NCBI GenBank assembly: GCA_002471825.1
Contig: DKQS01000006.1
Span: forward strand, 62,001-126,000
Direction of reading: 5' to 3'
DNA from: Flavobacteriaceae bacterium UBA7302
Lineage (GTDB): Bacteria > Bacteroidota > Bacteroidia > Flavobacteriales > Flavobacteriaceae
Length of the DNA: 64,000 nucleotides
Numbering within the stretch: the stretch's first letter is position 1; each line of letters opens with the position of its first letter. A program made the position numbers and the translations under genes. The notes beneath the pieces were generated by a model that saw only the letters and a list, made by a program, of their open reading frames with translations, had not been told where the DNA came from and searched no databases. Shown here piece after piece: positions 46,134 to 57,100 of the stretch.

Positions 46134-46135
46134 AA

Positions 46136-46160
46136 AAAGTGACTGAAGAACAGTCACTTT
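46136..46160. terminator. Bidirectional terminator between GH3 and propeller D
   Basis: AAAGTGACTG (46136-46145) and CAGTCACTTT (46151-46160) form a ten-pair stem with a five-base loop, flanked by A- and T-rich sequence. It serves both converging genes. Confidence 0.9.
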
Positions 46161-46180
46161 ATTATATTGAAATTTCGTTG

Positions 46181-49100
46181 TTATTTGGATTTTATTGCTC
46201 CAATACCGGCATCCCATAATTTTTTATTCAACGCTGGAATTTTGGAAACTATAAGCGTTTCAGCTGTTTTCTTTAGTTTCATCCATGCTGCATCCAATTC
46301 GGTTTTACGATCGTAAGATGCTTTGGGTACTTTGGGTAAGCTGCTGTTGGTTTGATTCATTAAGAACAGGTATTCAGCAGTAAACTTGTTTTCAAAATTT
46401 TCAACGTCGTCATATGCTTGAGATCTTCGTTGTACCATTAATTCGTCCCAAGATTTGATCTCCATCAAAAGGGCTTTTCCTTCCTTGATTAAAGCAGATT
46501 TCTTATCCTTTTGATATAATTGTTTCAGGGATTTTGTTATGTCTTTCGACATGGACGTCAATAAATTCACTTTGTTGTGCATGTCGGTAACTTTGGCTTC
46601 CATATCACTCATAATTGCATCGTAGGCCGCATATTCTTCTGGATTAATGTTGTACTTCGGATTTGGTTTGATTACTGCTTGTTTGGAGTACACTTTTCCA
46701 TCAATTTTTAGATTGAAAGTGTACCTTCCAGGAACAACTTTGTGACCTCTAAAATTTGCTTCGATATAAACCTTTGGAACGCCAGGAACAATAGGATGTT
46801 GCATATTCCACACAAAGCGATTCAATCCTTTCTTTTTGGGCAATCGAGGGGTTCTTGGAGCGCCACCACCGTTATGGGGAATGTAATTTTTATCTTTTTC
46901 AGAAGTATAGGTATTCACAATATTTCCATTTGCATCTAGAATGGTTAGGTAAATAGGCTTCTTTCCAACGGATGGTAAATCATAGAATAATTCTACGCCA
47001 TTTGCAGGATTCACTCCAACAAAATTTGACATTCCATTAAAGGTGTCAATATTTCCATTCATTCGACTCCCCCAGAATCCATAGGTGATTGGCTCAATAT
47101 CATATACTTTAACCTCGTTGTTCTTTTTGTTGTACTGTGGTAATAAGGATAGGTTGTCTAAAATCCAGAATGACCTTCCTGAGGTAGCCACGATCAAATC
47201 ATTTCGATGTACTTTTAAATCTAAAATTGGTGTAACCGGTAAGTTTCGTTGAAAGGACTCCCATGATTTCCCATCATTAAAGGAAATGTAAATGCCCTTT
47301 TCTGTGCCTGCATACAGCAATCCTTTTTGTTTTTCATCTTCACGCACCACTCGGGTGTAAGCTCCATAAGGAATTCCTTCATTGATCGCCTTCCAAGTTT
47401 TACCATAGTTGGAACTCTTAAATATAGCAGGTGTGTAGTCTCCAAATTTATATTTGGTAGTGGCAATGTATACGGTTGCAGGATCGTGAGGCGATACTTC
47501 AATCGCATTGATCAAGGTTTCTCCCAAATTCTTCGGAGTGATGTTGTTCCAGGTCTTTCCATTATCTCGGGTCACATGCACCAATCCGTCATCGGATCCC
47601 GAATAAAAAACTCCTTTTTCATGCTGTGATTCGATCAAATAACTTAAGGTACCGTAGTTTTCGGCACCAACGGCTTCCACGGTGTAAGGTCCGCCACCTT
47701 TCCCTTGTTTTTTATCAATGTCACGCGTTAAATCTGGGGAAAAATGGGTCCAGGTTTTACCCATGTCTGTCGATTTTAACACCAACTGTGCGCCGTGATA
47801 AATGGTGTTTTTTTCATGTTGCGACCATACAATTGGGGCATTCCAATTGTACAATTACCTCATATCTCTTGCTGCTTTCCCTAGATATTGAATGGGTGCA
47901 GGCATGATATCCGTTCGCACTCGGTTTTCCATATCCAAAACCTCAATGGTCCCTAAATAACTTCCACCTACGGTATGTGTAGGATTGTCTTTATCGAAAC
48001 CTAAAAAGGCACTTTCACCACCAGCAGCGGATGTCCAATTTCGCTCTGTAATCGAGTACCCCGTAGGGTTCATACTGGCGATTTTTACTGATGAATTGTC
48101 TTGTTGACCTCCGTAAATATTATACGGAATTAAATTGTCTACGTTGATGCGATAAAACTGTGCAGTTGGCATAATTGATTGGGTAGACCATGATTTCCCG
48201 AAGTTGTACGATATGGCGGCACCACCATCATTGGCAATGACCATGTTTTTTGAATTGTTCGGATTGATCCACAAATCGTGGTAATCTCCGTGAGTCCCAG
48301 TAATTCGTTCCCAGCTTTTTCCGCCATCCTTTGATCGTAGGGCAGGAGCACTAAGTACATAAACGGTATCATCATCATTCGGGTCAGGGAATACTTCTGT
48401 ATAATACCAAGCTCTTTGTGTCAATCGGTTATCACCACTTACCTGACGAAAGGATTTTCCAGCATTGTTGGAAACGTACAATCCGCTTTGATCAGTCTTG
48501 GTATCACTTTCAATCAAGGCGTACACCTTATTGCTATTGGAACGACAAACGGCAATGGCCAATTTTCCTAATTCCTTAGGTAAGCCCTTTTCCAATCGAG
48601 TCCAGGTTTCTCCAGCATCCATCGATTTATACAATCCACTGCCTTCGCCACCACTAATCACTTTCCATGGCGTTCGTTGGTGATGCCATAAAGCAGCATA
48701 TAGGATTTGCGGATTGTTCATATCCATTGACAATTCCGAAGCTCCTGAAAAGTTATTTGCAAACAAGGTCTTTTTCCAAGTTTTTCCGCCGTCTGTAGAT
48801 TTGTAAACGCCACGTTCTGAGGTAGGTGTGGTGTATTTTCCTTGTGCCGCCACATATACGATATCTGGATTGGTTGGATGAATCACAATTCGAGAAATCT
48901 GTTCGGTTTTTTCCAAGCCTACATGTGTCCATGTTTTACCAGCATCGGTAGACTTGTATACGCCATCTCCGTAGGTAGTCATCACACCTCGAATGGCATG
49001 TTCACCCATTCCGACGTAAATGATATTCGGATTGCTTTCAGAAGCTGCAACAGCACCCACAGAGCCCGTTTTAAAGAAACCGTCACTAATGTTGTTCCAA

Positions 49101-49315
49101 TGCTGACCGGCATCTTCGGTTTTCCACAATCCACCACCAGTTGTTCCCATGTAGTAGGTCATCGGATTGTTTACGACACCCGTAGCTGCCACCGATCGCC
49201 CTCCTCGAAAGGGACCAATATTTCGATATTTCATTGAGGTGAAATAGTCGTTAGCTCCCTGTGCCATTAAAAGCATGGGAAGGATGAATACGGCAAAAGT
49301 GATTCTTAGTCTCAT
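46181..49315 (-). pseudogene. VPS10/BNR propeller protein D, split by one in-frame TAA
   Basis: Two adjacent reading frames, 486 residues (49315 down to 47855) and 557 codons (47854 down to 46181), lie in the same frame and are separated only by TAA at 47855-47857. Together they match a full-length propeller protein of about 1044 residues with signal peptide, eleven or more Asp boxes and a helical Lys-rich tail. Aligned with propeller C, D-L-K-Y-R-F against D-M-R-stop-L-Y, the stop falls on a Tyr, so a single change of TAT or TAC to TAA explains it. The second half begins with TTG and has no signal peptide, so it is unlikely to be a separate gene. No other damage was noticed, so the event is recent, or the base is a sequencing error. 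Confidence 0.8.
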
Positions 49316-49371
49316 AAGTTTGTTATTAGTTGAGAGACTAAAGTAGGAAATAATTTTAAGCTAGTTTTACC

Positions 49372-50235
49372 CTATCTCAAGATACTTGTAACGCCGTTTT
49401 CCAGTGTGTATAAAGCCTTGATCTCAGTATCCGTTAGGTTTCTGTTAAAGATGGACAATTCATCGAACAAACCGATATAACCCAATCCTAAGTAGATGTT
49501 GGATTTGGAAATTTCCCAGGTAAATGGATTTTTGATATTTGAACGCGTCCCTTGCAATTCACCATTTAAATACAAAGAAGCTTCACCCGATTCGGAGTTC
49601 AACCCAGAGAAATTAATGAGGATATGCGTCCATTTGTCTTTGGCAAAAGGCGGATTTTTCACCGTGGGAAGTAATTCTAAGAAAATCGGATTCTCATTAT
49701 CAGGGCCCACGGGATTCGGATTCCAGGCATCTCGATCTTCAATAACGCCCAATCTAAAATCACGCGGATTGGCTTTGGTAAAATCTACCCAAATACCTGC
49801 ATCGTTATAACCCATATCGGTAATTTGAATTGGATCACAATAGCCTGGTTTTAAATCGGTTGCAGGATCTAAACTCAACCAAAACGAAATAGCGCCACTC
49901 CAGTTTTCTTGATTGTAGGTGATGTTCTTTTCACTCGGATAGTAAATGTATCCCTTGCTTCGCTCGGTAAAAACGAGTCCGCCACCATACTTTCCTTTTC
50001 CTTCTTGTAAAGTGATATCAGGTTTGTGCAATCCGACCCTAGCTGAATCTACTACCTTACGATTCGGAACCGTGTACATATTCGCATCACCCAAGGCAAA
50101 ATCAGCTTTCACATCGGTATCAAATGAAGAATGAAAGGTCAATGCCTGCTTTAAATCCGCTTTTGTGGTGTCCTTTGGAGTACATGCAGAAAATAGGATT
50201 AGGAATGCGAATGTGATTTTTACTATGGATTTCAT
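49372..50235 (-). CDS. LamG-like (concanavalin A-type) domain lipoprotein
   Basis: The 287-residue protein has a lipobox F-S-A-C and one LamG/laminin-G-like jelly-roll domain over most of its length. Typical strands are G-G-G-L-V-F-T-E-R, W-S-G-A-I-S-F-W-L-S-L, K-W-T-H-I-L-I-N-F and A-S-L-Y-L-N-G-E-L-Q-G-T, ending in Y-I-G-L-F-D-E-L-S-I-F-N-R-N-L-T-D-T-E-I. Such domains bind sugars or proteins and often sit in carbohydrate-handling loci, which fits the GH3 gene 4 kb away. The ATG at 50235 gives the lipoprotein signal and was preferred to an upstream start. It is the gene upstream of propeller D on the same strand, with 56 bases between them. Confidence 0.82.
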   Translation of the reverse strand: MKSIVKITFAFLILFSACTPKDTTKADLKQALTFHSSFDTDVKADFALGDANMYTVPNRKVVDSARVGLHKPDITLQEGKGKYGGGLVFTERSKGYIYYPSEKNITYNQENWSGAISFWLSLDPATDLKPGYCDPIQITDMGYNDAGIWVDFTKANPRDFRLGVIEDRDAWNPNPVGPDNENPIFLELLPTVKNPPFAKDKWTHILINFSGLNSESGEASLYLNGELQGTRSNIKNPFTWEISKSNIYLGLGYIGLFDELSIFNRNLTDTEIKALYTLENGVTSILR

Positions 50236-50277
50236 CAGTCGGTCGGTTTTAATGAGTTCTAAAAATACGGAAATAAT

Positions 50278-50337
50278 CAATCCTAAATCCAAAATCTAAA
50301 TTCCCAAATCTACAATCTAAAATCCCAAATCTCAATT
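50278..50337. repeat. Degenerate AAATCTAAAATCCC-type repeat block
   Basis: This stretch consists of imperfect units of AAATCCAAAATCTAAATTCCC type. Positions 50292-50312 match the reverse complement of the hisA repeat (12700-12720) at 20 of 21 bases. It lies in the gap between the divergent LamG and APC genes. Confidence 0.7.
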
Positions 50338-50378
50338 TTATATGTATCTTCACAACAACGAAAACCAAACCCAAAAAC

Positions 50379-51857
50379 TTGTCTGAATCGTCCAACCGAC
50401 TTTCACGAAAAATAGGCCTCTTATCCTTAACGGCCACAGGAATCTGTTCTATGTTAGGAGCGTCTATCAATGTGGTACCTTTTATGATTCATCGCAGCGT
50501 ACCCGGCATCGGTCCGAATGTATTACCAGCTTTCTTATTTGCCATGTTACCCGCTTTGTTAGCGGCCTTTGCCTATGGTTCTTTAGCTTCAGCAATGCCC
50601 AGAGCAGGTGGGAGTTACATCTATGCGAGTAGAGGATTGAATCCGTATCTAGGATTTATCGCGAGCTTTTCTCAGTGGTTCGGATTGTCCATCGTTATTG
50701 GAGTGATTGCCTACATCATTGTACCCTTTGTGCGGGATGTTTTTGTGGGTCTCGACTGGATGCAGGCTGCCGATTTGATGGAAGTGGCTTCCATACGAAT
50801 CGGAATTGCTTTAGCCCTTATTTGGCTCTTTATTTACATCAATATCAAGGGAGGGAAGTTCTATGAACGTACCGTAGTTCCTTTGATGTTCATCATGTTT
50901 GGATTGGGCGTGATTGTCATCATTTCGGGTTTCATCTTTGATCAACAGGATTATGTATCGGCCGTACCTGAAAGCGCTAAATTTCTCGAAGGAACTGAAG
51001 GAAGCTTTGATCCATTGGTGTTCTTATCAGCAGCAGCCATACTATTCTCAAGCTTTATAGGTTTTGATGCCATCGCACAGGCTGGAGGAGAAGCCAAAAA
51101 GCCTAATAAAAATTTACCCAAAGCCATTTTATTGGCCATTACCATTGTTGGGTCTTTCTACTTCTTATTTACCATTGCCATGTATCACGCAGTTCCATGG
51201 GGCTATGTGGCCGATCAAGCGGTAGCGAAAGACATTACAGCACCTGGGTTGATTGGTCCTTTGTTACCCGTAGGATTATCGGTTGCCATTTTGTTCGGTG
51301 CCGCCATTGCCTTGATTAACGATTTACCTGCCATGTTGCTTTCGGTATCGAGATTGGTCTTTGCATGGGCAGATGATGGTATTTTTCCGAAGAAGATTGC
51401 CGTAACGCATCCGAAGTATCAAACGCCACATAGAGCTTTGTATTTAAGCGGAATCATAGCATCCATAGGGGTTTTGGGAAGTCATTTTGCTGGAGATTTC
51501 TTCTTAGGCATCGATATCATGGTGACATCCATGATGGTGAATTTCTTACTGATGTGTTTGACCTTGATTACCATTACCAAGGTGAATCCGACATTGGCGA
51601 ACGAAATCAAAATGGTGAAATCCTTATCCAAACAACGATTGATCGGATACGGTGGCGTTCTTTTGCTCCTCGTATTCTTAACCGTACATACTTTAAAAGA
51701 CTTAAATGCCGATGTAGACGCTTGGTATTTCCGTTCAACGCCTGTATGGCTAATTGTCATGGGAATCGGCTCTGCCATTTACTATTTTAAAACAAAAGCT
51801 TTGAAGCGCTCTGGAAAAGACCTTAAAGCATTATTTTCTAAACTTCCTGAAGAATGA
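50379..51857 (+). CDS. APC-superfamily amino acid permease
   Basis: The 492-residue protein has about twelve membrane helices. The first carries S-L-T-A-T-G-I-C-S-M-L-G-A-S-I-N, the APC substrate-binding unwound segment, and helix 6 includes F-I-G-F-D-A-I-A-Q-A-G-G-E-A-K-K-P-N. The start is a TTG, since no ATG lies before the first helix. Its stop overlaps the next gene by four bases, so its substrate is probably related to the reductase-RidA fusion there, perhaps an amino acid or amine. That link is inference. Confidence 0.88.
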   Translation: MSESSNRLSRKIGLLSLTATGICSMLGASINVVPFMIHRSVPGIGPNVLPAFLFAMLPALLAAFAYGSLASAMPRAGGSYIYASRGLNPYLGFIASFSQWFGLSIVIGVIAYIIVPFVRDVFVGLDWMQAADLMEVASIRIGIALALIWLFIYINIKGGKFYERTVVPLMFIMFGLGVIVIISGFIFDQQDYVSAVPESAKFLEGTEGSFDPLVFLSAAAILFSSFIGFDAIAQAGGEAKKPNKNLPKAILLAITIVGSFYFLFTIAMYHAVPWGYVADQAVAKDITAPGLIGPLLPVGLSVAILFGAAIALINDLPAMLLSVSRLVFAWADDGIFPKKIAVTHPKYQTPHRALYLSGIIASIGVLGSHFAGDFFLGIDIMVTSMMVNFLLMCLTLITITKVNPTLANEIKMVKSLSKQRLIGYGGVLLLLVFLTVHTLKDLNADVDAWYFRSTPVWLIVMGIGSAIYYFKTKALKRSGKDLKALFSKLPEE

Positions 51858-53302
51858 ACAACGAGCGAACTATCGAATTAGCACCTGGATTGACCATTTC
51901 ACGCGTTTTAACTGGATTGTGGCAAATTGCTGATTTAGAGCGTGATGGAAACACCTTAGACCCTGTAGCTACGGCTAAATTCATGCAACCTTATGTAGAT
52001 GCTGGATTGACCACCTTTGATATGGCCGATCATTATGGTTCTGCGGAAGTGATTGCAGGTGTTTTTAATTCTGATGGAGTCCAAAAAGCTCAAATGTTGA
52101 CCAAATGGGTGCCTGAACCAGGAAAGGTGAGTAAGGAAACGGTAAGAGCCAATGTGGAAAAGGCTTTGAAACGATTGCAAACCGATCAACTGGATTTGCT
52201 GCAATACCACGCATGGTCGTATCCTGATCCTGCTTGGTTGGATACCTTGTTTGAATTGCAAGAACTTAAGAAGGAAGGCTTGATCAAACATTTGGGCGTA
52301 ACCAACTTCGATTCGGCACATTTGCGCATTGCCCTAGCAAGCGGTATTGAAATCGTTTCCAATCAAGTATGTTATTCCTTACTAGATCAAAGAGCTAGTG
52401 GAGAAATGAAAGCGGTTTGTGAGCAATATGGCGTAAAACTTTTGGCCTTCGGAACCTTGGCAGGCGGATTCTTAACCGAAAAATGGCTTGGAAAACCAGA
52501 ACCGAATGTAGATGAAAGTTTCACCTGGTCTCAAATGAAATACAAGCGCTTTATTGACCAAGCGGGGAGTTGGGCGGATTTTCAAAAGTTGTTGCAAACG
52601 TTAGACGGAATTGCAAAGAAACACAGACTCTCCATTGCCAATGTAGCCACCAAATTTATTCTCGAACAACCCCATGTGGCTGGGGTGATTGTAGGTGCGC
52701 GATTGGGTAAAAGTGATCATATAGATAATAACTTACAACTATTTAACAGTCAATTAGATAGTGACGATACGAAATTGATTCAAGAACAGCTCAATAGCTT
52801 GAATGCGATTCATGGTGATTGTGGTGATGAATACCGCAAACCACCCTTTTTAACAGCCTCTGGAGATTTGAGTCACCATGTACAAGGATTTCCACAACCG
52901 TATGCTACAAAGACCTTAAAAAACGGTAACGAAGCGGTAGTAAGTGGCACCTATTGGGAAGATATGGCCGGTTATTCCAGAGCGGTGAGAGTTGGCAATC
53001 GTATTCGCGTATCGGGAACAACAGCGACTCATGGAAGTTTGATGATTGGCGGATCTGATCCCAAAGCACAGGCTCATTTTGTGATTGATAAGATTGAAGG
53101 TGCAATCATGTCTTTGGGCGGAACTCTAGACGACGTAGAACGCACGCGCATCTTTGTCAACAATGTAAACGATTGGGAACCTGTAGCCAGAGCTCATGGG
53201 GAACGCTTTAAAGACATACAACCCGCCAATACCTTGGTAGAAGCCAAGTTGGTAGGAGAGGGGTACTTGGTGGAGATCGAGGCGGAAGCCACTGTTAGAT
53301 AA
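51854..53302 (+). CDS. Aldo/keto reductase fused to a RidA/YjgF-like domain
   Basis: The 482-residue protein has two domains. Residues about 1-315 form an aldo/keto reductase with the tetrad D-M-A-D-H-Y (Asp and Tyr), L-T-K-W (Lys) and L-L-Q-Y-H-A-W (His), and the NADP end I-V-G-A-R-L-G-K. Residues about 350-482 form a RidA/YjgF domain: R-V-G-N-R-I-R-V-S-G-T-T, S-L-G-G-T-L-D-D-V-E-R-T-R-I-F and the end L-V-E-I-E-A-E-A. The Arg that in RidA binds the imine carboxylate is Asn459 here (P-A-N-T-L-V-E), so imine hydrolysis of the classic type is unlikely. It is coupled to the permease by a four-base overlap. Confidence 0.9.
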   Translation: MNNERTIELAPGLTISRVLTGLWQIADLERDGNTLDPVATAKFMQPYVDAGLTTFDMADHYGSAEVIAGVFNSDGVQKAQMLTKWVPEPGKVSKETVRANVEKALKRLQTDQLDLLQYHAWSYPDPAWLDTLFELQELKKEGLIKHLGVTNFDSAHLRIALASGIEIVSNQVCYSLLDQRASGEMKAVCEQYGVKLLAFGTLAGGFLTEKWLGKPEPNVDESFTWSQMKYKRFIDQAGSWADFQKLLQTLDGIAKKHRLSIANVATKFILEQPHVAGVIVGARLGKSDHIDNNLQLFNSQLDSDDTKLIQEQLNSLNAIHGDCGDEYRKPPFLTASGDLSHHVQGFPQPYATKTLKNGNEAVVSGTYWEDMAGYSRAVRVGNRIRVSGTTATHGSLMIGGSDPKAQAHFVIDKIEGAIMSLGGTLDDVERTRIFVNNVNDWEPVARAHGERFKDIQPANTLVEAKLVGEGYLVEIEAEATVR

Positions 53303-53459
53303 AAAGTTTTTTGGTTTGACTATTCGTTTTGACCCTGAGAGTAACTTTTTTGGGTGTTTTCTTCCCTTGATATCTTATAATTATAACGAGTAGATTTCTA
53401 AAACACTGGTATACTAGGTAACAAGGATTTCAGTGTTCTTTCTTGAAAAGATCGTTTGC
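53303..53459. other. Intergenic boundary between AKR-RidA and the accessory island
   Basis: This 157-base gap separates convergent genes. It contains AACACTG (53402-53408) and CAGTGTT (53431-53437), an inverted pair with a 22-base interval, and no clear T-run. It may be a weak terminator or part of an island end. No tRNA or recognisable attachment site was found. Confidence 0.45.
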
Positions 53460-54137
53460 TTATTCAATTCCTAACATACTATTGATAAATTTTAATGTTT
53501 CATTATACCCAACAATTATTGTTACAACTCCACTGACTAGAGTGACAAGAGCAATAAGGCCTGAAATAATCTTGTAAATTAAGCTTTCTTTAATTGAATT
53601 TAAAGTTCTAGTACTGATTACGCCAAACCAATTTAAAATGAAAATAGGAATACTAAAGACCTCTCTAAAACCCTCTCGAAACCAAATAATTGGATTACTA
53701 AAGTTTCGTTTAAGATCAATTAGAATTTCTTCTAGATTTCCAATGTATCGAAGTAAACAATCATCAACAGAACCGACATCAAGATTATCAACATTACCGT
53801 CTCTGAATTTGGGAATTGTATTAATAATAACTGGATAATTATTAATTATGTAATTCTGGAAGGCTGGCTTATAGGATATTATACCAAAAGACCCTAAATG
53901 GTTTTGAATTTTACTCACGTTCATAGTTAGCCAAACATATAAATCACCATCAAGATCACCTTTTCGATTCATAGGGTTACGAGTTTTAAAATACTTGTTA
54001 GAAAATTCAACGAATTTGTTTCTATATTCACCTGCAAAATCAATTCTTTTTAAAATTTGAGAATGTTTGTTGAAAATTTGAATAAAACCAATGATAACAA
54101 CGGCAAGAAAGCAGGATAAGATGATTACGGTTATCAT
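53460..54137 (-). CDS. Membrane protein of unknown function coupled to the RM gene
   Basis: I do not recognise this 225-residue protein. It has an N-terminal membrane helix (3-22), a soluble middle of about 130 residues, a hydrophobic segment (about 158-174) and a C-terminal helix (about 188-210). The middle contains D-L-D-G-D-L-Y-V-W-L-T-M-N-V and S-V-D-D-C-L-L-R-Y-I-G-N-L-E-E-I. The start overlaps the RM stop as ATGA, so translation is coupled and the protein is probably made with the RM enzyme. Membrane proteins encoded with defence nucleases sometimes act as effectors. That idea is inference here, and no catalytic motif was found. Confidence 0.8.
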   Translation of the reverse strand: MITVIILSCFLAVVIIGFIQIFNKHSQILKRIDFAGEYRNKFVEFSNKYFKTRNPMNRKGDLDGDLYVWLTMNVSKIQNHLGSFGIISYKPAFQNYIINNYPVIINTIPKFRDGNVDNLDVGSVDDCLLRYIGNLEEILIDLKRNFSNPIIWFREGFREVFSIPIFILNWFGVISTRTLNSIKESLIYKIISGLIALVTLVSGVVTIIVGYNETLKFINSMLGIE

Positions 54138-57100
54138 AGAGAACTTTCAATTATGGATATCTCCTCCTCAGTTAAGCCATAAAGTTGGTAGACCATGGCA
54201 TCGATTTCTTTATCCGTTTTATCAATTTCTGCCTTAATATCTTGTACCTTTTCTTTTTGTTGCTTAAAATACTGCATCCATTCGGCTTCTTCGCTTAAAG
54301 ATAGTTTTTTGTACTCTGTTTCGTTCTCTTTGGCTGACTTTTTTCTTACTTTTTCTAACTCTTTTATAAACTCACCAAAGTCCAACTTATACCAGGTTTG
54401 AAGCTTTCGAGAAGGTTTTGAAAAATTGTATTTTGATAAAATTAGCTTTAATTTATTATCTGTTAAATCAGATAAAGCCTTGTTTTGTTCTAAAATATCA
54501 TTTACGAGTTTAATAAACTTATCGTCATTACTAATTATTATTGGTAATGTATAAAGGTTTCTAGTTGATATTGCATTAGTTAAAGTTGAGTCATTAGTGT
54601 ATTTTTTTCTATAATAATACCCAATTAGTTTACTGTTCAAAATACCAAGGACTTGAAGTAAGTTTACTTCTTTTTTAGGTGTTATGGCATAAGTTGTTCC
54701 TAGATTGTAGTATTGCTTTTCGTCATAAGTAATAACAAAATCGATATTTATCATTTGCATGATTAGTTTCTCCGAACTTTTAAATATTTCTTCATCTCTA
54801 GCCCTTAAAAGTTCATCTTTTTTATAGTATATATACTCTTTTGTCTTTAAACGACCATAGCGATTAATATCTTTTCCTCTTAATGCTTTTTTATAATCTG
54901 AATTTATTTTAGAATTCGACAAGTATTTTTTATCATTTCCGGTTACTATTCCATTGTTAATATTTACTATTTCTTTTAACCTCAAATCAGCTTTCTCGAT
55001 TTTTTTTAAGACTTTTCTATCTTCTTTTGAAGAATATATGCCATATATGTAATCATAAGAATTTAAAAACACTTTTTGAGATTGGGTGTTTTCGAGTTTT
55101 TTAATGTAAAGGTTGTAAAATTCAACTTTTAAATTTTCATTTAATTTTTTATTTTTCTTCAAGGTAAATGTTGCTGTTTCAGCGACTACATCTTGAAATT
55201 GACCTGCTCCCCAATCTGTAAGTAATTCTATGTAGAAATTTTCAAGAATAAACTTTCTTATTGCTGTATATCCATTAGTTTTAAAAATATTTTTATGAAA
55301 AATATAACTTAAATAACCATTATGCTTTAAAATTTTTGAATTGATTTCAATAAACGGAGCAATCAGGTTTAATTTTGTTGTTTTAAACTTATCAGTTCCT
55401 GACTTTTCAAATGAATTTGGAAACATATTAAACAGATACTGTAAAACATCTTTGTCAAAACCCCTATTATCAACATAAGGGGGATTCCCAATCACCACAT
55501 CAAAACCACCTTTTGAGAATACTTCTGGAAACTCATTTTGCCAATGAAAGGCTTTTTCTCCTGCAACAACTGGGTCATCAATTAAAGAATTACCACATTT
55601 GATGTTATTGTTTAAGGAAGTAAGCTTTCTGCCTTTTTGCGCTGTTCGTAACCAAAGGGAAAGTTTGGCAATTTCTACACTTTCTTCGTTGATGTCAACA
55701 CCAAATAAGTTGTTTTCTAAGATGGAATTTTCAATTTCACTCATTACCAAGGTATCCCCAAAGAGCTTGGCTTGTAATTCGTCAATATAGCGGTGTTCAT
55801 GAATTAAAAAATCCAATGCTTGATTTAAAAAAGCACCGCTGCCACAGGCAGGGTCGCAAATGGTAATTTGTAACAGCCAATTTCGATAGTCTTCTAATTT
55901 TTGGTTCAGTTTTTTGAGGGTCGCTTTTTGACGCCCTTTGCGTTCCTTTTCGTATTCTTCCTCCTGAATTTCTAGTTCATTTTTCTTTTCTTCACAGAGT
56001 TTACCAACCGTATTGTCAACGATATATTTTGTTATGTATTTAGGTGTGTAGAAAACACCGTCTTTTTTTCGTTTGGTTTTGGTCTTTTCTGCTACGGTTC
56101 CTGAAAGTTCCGCCTGTATTTCTTCTATATCATTTAATGAATGTTCAAAGATGTGTCCGAGAATATTAACACTTACTTCAGATTCAAAATCATAGGTACT
56201 TAGCTGTAAAGTATGTTTGTGGAGGATTTCATCGTTAATGTAGATGTTGTCTAAAATATCATCCGGAGCAAAAAGACCACCATTATAGGCAAAGATGTCA
56301 TGTTGCTGACCTTTGTATCCCGTATTCATATATCCGAAATACTTCTTAAATCTGTCATACAATGGAAAATACTCATCGTATTTATCTTTCAAATCCGTCC
56401 ATTGGTTGACAATAGTACGAATAGAATTTGGAGGCAATAACAAACGATCTTCTGCGAAAAAGATAAAGAGAAACCGATCTAATAATTTCTGCGTCTTTTT
56501 AAATAAAGTTAGCTTGTCGTATTGGAGATTTTCTTTTTGAATTGCATCAAAAATTTCGTTACGAAATAAGGCATAATCCTTATATAGCTTTTTGGTAACG
56601 TTTTCTTCCTGAGTCAGCGATTCGTTTTTAATCTTCTTTGGAATATCCTTTAAAAGGTACTCGGAAGAGAGGCAAAGCCATAGAATTTCGAACCTTTGTT
56701 TTGACAGCTGGAAGAGATTAAATTCTTCAAAATCAACTGCATTGTCAATGTAAAATCGGATTTTTTCAAAGTTTGCCGTAATCACATAATTACAACCAGG
56801 TTGATTGTTTTTGTAGCCAAATGCCTGATTTTCTACCTTACCTAAATCCGTTGTATTTGTACCTTTTAATTCTATAACAGCTAATGCTTTTCCGTCTTTA
56901 AGAATTGCACCGTCTGTTTTTTTAGAACCTTTTATATTTTTTAATTCTGTGGTAAGATTAAAGTCAGTTTCTGGGTTAAGGGTGTAGCCAAAAACTTTAA
57001 CAAATAAATCCCGTAAAAAACCTTCTTGATATTGTTCCTCTTTCGAGTTTCGAATATTATTTTGAATTTCGGGATTATGAAAGTGTTCGGTAAATAGGGT

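Noticed and set aside
46181..47854. Treating the downstream half of propeller D as an independent gene
   Set aside because: It starts at a TTG directly after the stop, has no signal peptide and begins in the middle of the propeller fold.
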